Source of the DNA: Gemmatimonadales bacterium
GTDB lineage: Bacteria; Gemmatimonadota; Gemmatimonadetes; Longimicrobiales; Gaopeijiaceae
Direction: 5' to 3'
NCBI GenBank assembly: GCA_007695195.1
Contig: REEG01000131.1
Coordinates: forward strand, 1 to 35,322
Length of the DNA: 35,322 nt
Below, one piece after another: positions 32,504 to 35,322 of this stretch. A program made the position numbers and the translations under genes. Position 1 is the first letter of the stretch. Each line of letters begins with the position of its first letter. A model generated the notes under the pieces. That model was given only the letters and a program-made list of their open reading frames with translations, was not told the origin of the DNA and searched no databases.

Positions 32504-35322
32504 TCAGCGATCCGATTCAGCGCGGGAGGCAGCCAGGGCGCGCATACGCTGCAGGCGGATGGCGGTCCGTAGCTCTTCATTGGTTCGCTCCACCGCCAGG
32601 GGAATCCCCAGGGGACCGTCCTGAAGGCTCACCCGCTCGGCCAGGAGCCCACCCATGCGCTCCGCCCGTTCCCGTGGCGCCTCTTCCAGCCAGACCACCC
32701 GGAGTGCACTTCCGCCCTGGGCTACGGCCCCGCAGAGCCCCGCTCGGTCCAGGAGGCCGTCGGACCCGGTGAGGAGTTCCCGGAGTTCGTCGTCCCGCTC
32801 CAGTGCCCCGGGAAGTCCCAGTGCCACCGCAGCGGAGAGGACCGCCCGCGTCAGGGAGAGGCCGTCCAGCGCCGAGCGGATCCGTACGGCAGACTCCAGA
32901 TCGGCGCCGTCGAGCCCGGCCAGACCGGTGGCGGCGGCTCCGTCGTCCATGCAAACGGCTCCGAATACCCGTGTGAGGGAAACGGACTCATACCGGCGGA
33001 GTTCGTCGGCAATGGCCCGGTCCAGCTCTGCCCGCAGTCCGCCCCGAGGGGACGCCAGGCTCCACCCCTCCACCCCTCGAGCGGCCTGGGGCCAGAGGGT
33101 CCGCAGCAGGGTCCCGTGGGGGTCGGGCTCCTCCATCCGGACCTCCCGGACGCTCCCGCTGTCTTCTCCGCCACCCATGGTCTCCAGCCGCCGAACGAAG
33201 GGGGGAAGCTCGACCCGGTGGGTCCAGACCGAACGACCCTCGTCCAATCGGAGTTCCACCTCCACGACGCCATGGGCCATGGTCCGACGGTCGTGGCGCT
33301 TCCAGAAGATGAAGCGGCGGCGGAAGTTCTCCCGATTCACTTCATACGTAATCGAGGTCCGGAAAACGAGCTCCGGCTCTTCCAACGCCAGCACCGCCGC
33401 CGTGCGGACTTCCGGTGGGATGGTGTTCCTGAGCCACTCGGGCACCTCGAGGGGTTGCCGACCCTCCGCGTGTGGATCCCGTCCGGCGCCGGATCCTCCC
33501 CGGTGATCTGAATGAATCCGGTTCAGAAGAGAAGCCGGATCGACCCGCCGAAGCTGAGCCTGCCGGTGCCGTGTGGCGAGGCGGTCCGCTTCGGCTACCA
33601 GAGCATCCAGCTCTCGCCGATATTCCGCCAGGACCGGCCCCAGCACCCCCATCTCCGTCCCTTCCCCGGTGCCCTGCCCGGCCATCGCGCCCGGACCGGC
33701 CCCCGCACCCTGTCCCGATGTCCGGCGGCCGGTGACGGCCTTCAGCACCCCTTCCACCTCGGTGCCCACCGCCAGGAGTGCTTCCAGATCCCCCGGCGCC
33801 ACACCCTGGGCGTGCTCGGGCCAGGCATCCAGCATGGTCAGATAGGCGTCGGCGGCCAGCCGCCACTCCAGGGGATTCGCCACCCCCCTTCCCCGGTCCA
33901 GGGCGCCGTACCCATAGAGGTCGACCCCGACCCTGGCCAGGAGCGGGAGCCGATGCGCCAGATTCTCGGACGACAGATCCCGGAAGGCCTCGCGAACCGC
34001 TTCGTCACTCACCGGAGTGGTGCGATCCGCCAGCAGGGCGTCCCGGGCATCCCGCTCTCCGCGGACCCGGAACTCGGTGAGGCACCCGGCGAAGGTACCG
34101 AAATCCATCCGGTCGAAGGGAGGAAGGTGCCGACTGCGGTGCTCCAGGCATCGAACCAGTGTCCGGGCATGATCCCGATCGAACCCGGCCTGCATGTAGG
34201 CGGCGAGGGTGGCCTCACTCCGGGCGAGACGCTCTTCCAGTCCTTCCAGCGACCGGCGCACCTCCATCAACTCGCTCTGGACCTCCCGGTGCGATGACTC
34301 CACCAACCGCTCCAGCCGGGCCATCCCATCATCCACCGTATCCAGGAGGGCATCCAGACGCAGTTCCACGAGACCGTGACGCTCTTCCAGATCGGCCCGG
34401 AGTTCGTCCACGGCATCCCGGAGCGCCCGGACATCGCCGGCAGCACCCATCCCCACCCCCCCCGGGGTCATCTCGAAGAAGGAGGCGACACTCGCCGCCA
34501 CCCCCACCACATTCCCCGAAAGGAGCGAGACCGCCGCGTCCCGCCCGAAGTCCCGGACGTTTCGGCCGAACAGCCGGCCCTCCAGGCGGAGATCGGCGGC
34601 AGCCTCACCAAACATCTGGAGCCGGCGGGCCGCCCCCTCCTCCAGGCCTGAGAGGAGGGCCGAGCGGGAGGCGAGGTAGGCCAGGGACCGCTCCTCGGCC
34701 CACGCCAGGCGGCCCCGGATCCCGTCCTCCACATCGTCGAATCCCGACTGGACTCGATCCCCGGTGGAGGCCAACCCGGAAAGGATCTGCCGGTACTGGG
34801 CCACCACTGCCTCTCCGTCGTCCACCAGACCCCGCCCCCCGGCCTGAGCCAACTCCCGGAACTCGGCCACGGCCGGGTGCCCCCAGGTGAGGTCGGCCAG
34901 CCCCGGGAGCGAGCCCCGCCGGTGGGACGCATCCTCCAGGACCCCTTCCGCGTAACGCTGAAGAGGTCCCAGAAGCTGCCCGCCCTCGCCGGCTTCGATC
35001 CGCCCCGCCTCCCGGTACAGGACCAGGAGCCGATTCGCCTCTTCGGTCAACTCAAGCCCCGCCCTTGCCGGAAGCCGAGGCACCAGCAGTTCGAGGGAGC
35101 AGAGTGTGGCATCCACCGGCGATGCCTCATCCCGACAGCGATGAAGCCCCGGCGGCAGCACGGCGTCGTCGCCGGTGGCCAGCGAACGGAGCACCGCATC
35201 CAGAAGCTCCGGCGTGGCGGTGGGTGGCCCCTCCCCTACCTGCGGAAGCCCTTCGAGGCGGGTCCAGGCGGCCAGGGCCAGGAGTCCGGGCACATCACCC
35301 CGGCCCAGGACCTGACCCAGGA
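32504..35322 (-). CDS. Large unrecognised protein with hydrophobic segment and coiled coil, 5' end outside window
   Basis: The frame is open to the right edge, so the start is missing; at least 939 codons are present. I do not recognise a family. Counting from GTG 35293, residues 1-250 are mostly helical. Residues 252-273 form a hydrophobic stretch (VSLLSGNVVGVAASVASFF), and about 286-366 form a strong heptad-rich coiled coil (LVELRLDALLDTVDDGMARL). A Gly/Ala/Gln-rich linker lies near 530-555 (about 33650-33730). The C-terminal third is mixed alpha/beta (TSITYEVNRENFRRRFIFWK). Six cysteines occur, two near each end and two in the middle, which might form disulfides. Location and function are unknown. 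Confidence 0.7.
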   Translation of the reverse strand, partial: LGQVLGRGDVPGLLALAAWTRLEGLPQVGEGPPTATPELLDAVLRSLATGDDAVLPPGLHRCRDEASPVDATLCSLELLVPRLPARAGLELTEEANRLLVLYREAGRIEAGEGGQLLGPLQRYAEGVLEDASHRRGSLPGLADLTWGHPAVAEFRELAQAGGRGLVDDGEAVVAQYRQILSGLASTGDRVQSGFDDVEDGIRGRLAWAEERSLAYLASRSALLSGLEEGAARRLQMFGEAAADLRLEGRLFGRNVRDFGRDAAVSLLSGNVVGVAASVASFFEMTPGGVGMGAAGDVRALRDAVDELRADLEERHGLVELRLDALLDTVDDGMARLERLVESSHREVQSELMEVRRSLEGLEERLARSEATLAAYMQAGFDRDHARTLVRCLEHRSRHLPPFDRMDFGTFAGCLTEFRVRGERDARDALLADRTTPVSDEAVREAFRDLSSENLAHRLPLLARVGVDLYGYGALDRGRGVANPLEWRLAADAYLTMLDAWPEHAQGVAPGDLEALLAVGTEVEGVLKAVTGRRTSGQGAGAGPGAMAGQGTGEGTEMGVLGPVLAEYRRELDALVAEADRLATRHRQAQLRRVDPASLLNRIHSDHRGGSGAGRDPHAEGRQPLEVPEWLRNTIPPEVRTAAVLALEEPELVFRTSITYEVNRENFRRRFIFWKRHDRRTMAHGVVEVELRLDEGRSVWTHRVELPPFVRRLETMGGGEDSGSVREVRMEEPDPHGTLLRTLWPQAARGVEGWSLASPRGGLRAELDRAIADELRRYESVSLTRVFGAVCMDDGAAATGLAGLDGADLESAVRIRSALDGLSLTRAVLSAAVALGLPGALERDDELRELLTGSDGLLDRAGLCGAVAQGGSALRVVWLEEAPRERAERMGGLLAERVSLQDGPLGIPLAVERTNEELRTAIRLQRMRALAASRAESDR

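Overview
The window is a high-GC bacterial chromosome segment. It carries two SusC/SusD-type outer-membrane uptake pairs, several TonB-dependent receptor proteins, many lipoprotein signal peptides, and exported proteins whose signal peptides end in A-Q. Abundant SusC/SusD in such a GC-rich genome points to Gemmatimonadota rather than Bacteroidota. That assignment is inferred from gene content; there is no rRNA or tRNA here to confirm it.

Layout. 1-1.3 kb: a coupled msrB-msrA pair on the minus strand, both exported as lipoproteins. 1.6-2.2 kb: a GNAT acetyltransferase behind three 21-bp tandem repeats. 2.2-7.9 kb: a cell-envelope cluster with a full TonB-dependent receptor, a barrel-less carboxypeptidase-regulatory/plug protein overlapping it by 4 bp, a small barrel-like protein and two lipoproteins. 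8.1-20 kb: two SusC-SusD operons on the minus strand, separated by a HEAT-repeat lipoprotein ending in a degenerate cyclophilin domain. 20.4-24.1 kb: a divergent exported S9 (DPP4-like) serine peptidase followed by a BaiN/HI0933-type flavoprotein. 24.1-24.8 kb: a vapBC toxin-antitoxin module. 24.9-28.6 kb, minus strand: a lone LivK-type binding lipoprotein, an archaeal-type peroxiredoxin, a YajQ-family protein and an unknown lipoprotein. 28.8-35.3 kb: a J-domain protein, an SDR oxidoreductase, a BtuB-like TonB receptor, and a large unrecognised protein running off the right edge.

How the genes may work together (inference): the SusCD pairs import substrate across the outer membrane. The adjacent secreted S9 peptidase, and the absence of any recognisable glycoside hydrolase, suggest peptides rather than glycans. 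MsrA, MsrB and the peroxiredoxin handle oxidative damage.

Most unusual points: (i) vapBC lies between two 67-bp direct copies (2 mismatches) of the 3' end of the neighbouring livK-like gene; (ii) three GTAAGG boxes at exact 20-bp spacing precede vapB; (iii) the BtuB-like receptor carries three tandem copies of a TonB-box-like motif; (iv) a HEAT-cyclophilin lipoprotein sits between the SusCD operons; (v) a plug-only protein is translationally coupled to a complete receptor. No CRISPR array, transposase, integrase, tRNA or rRNA gene was seen.
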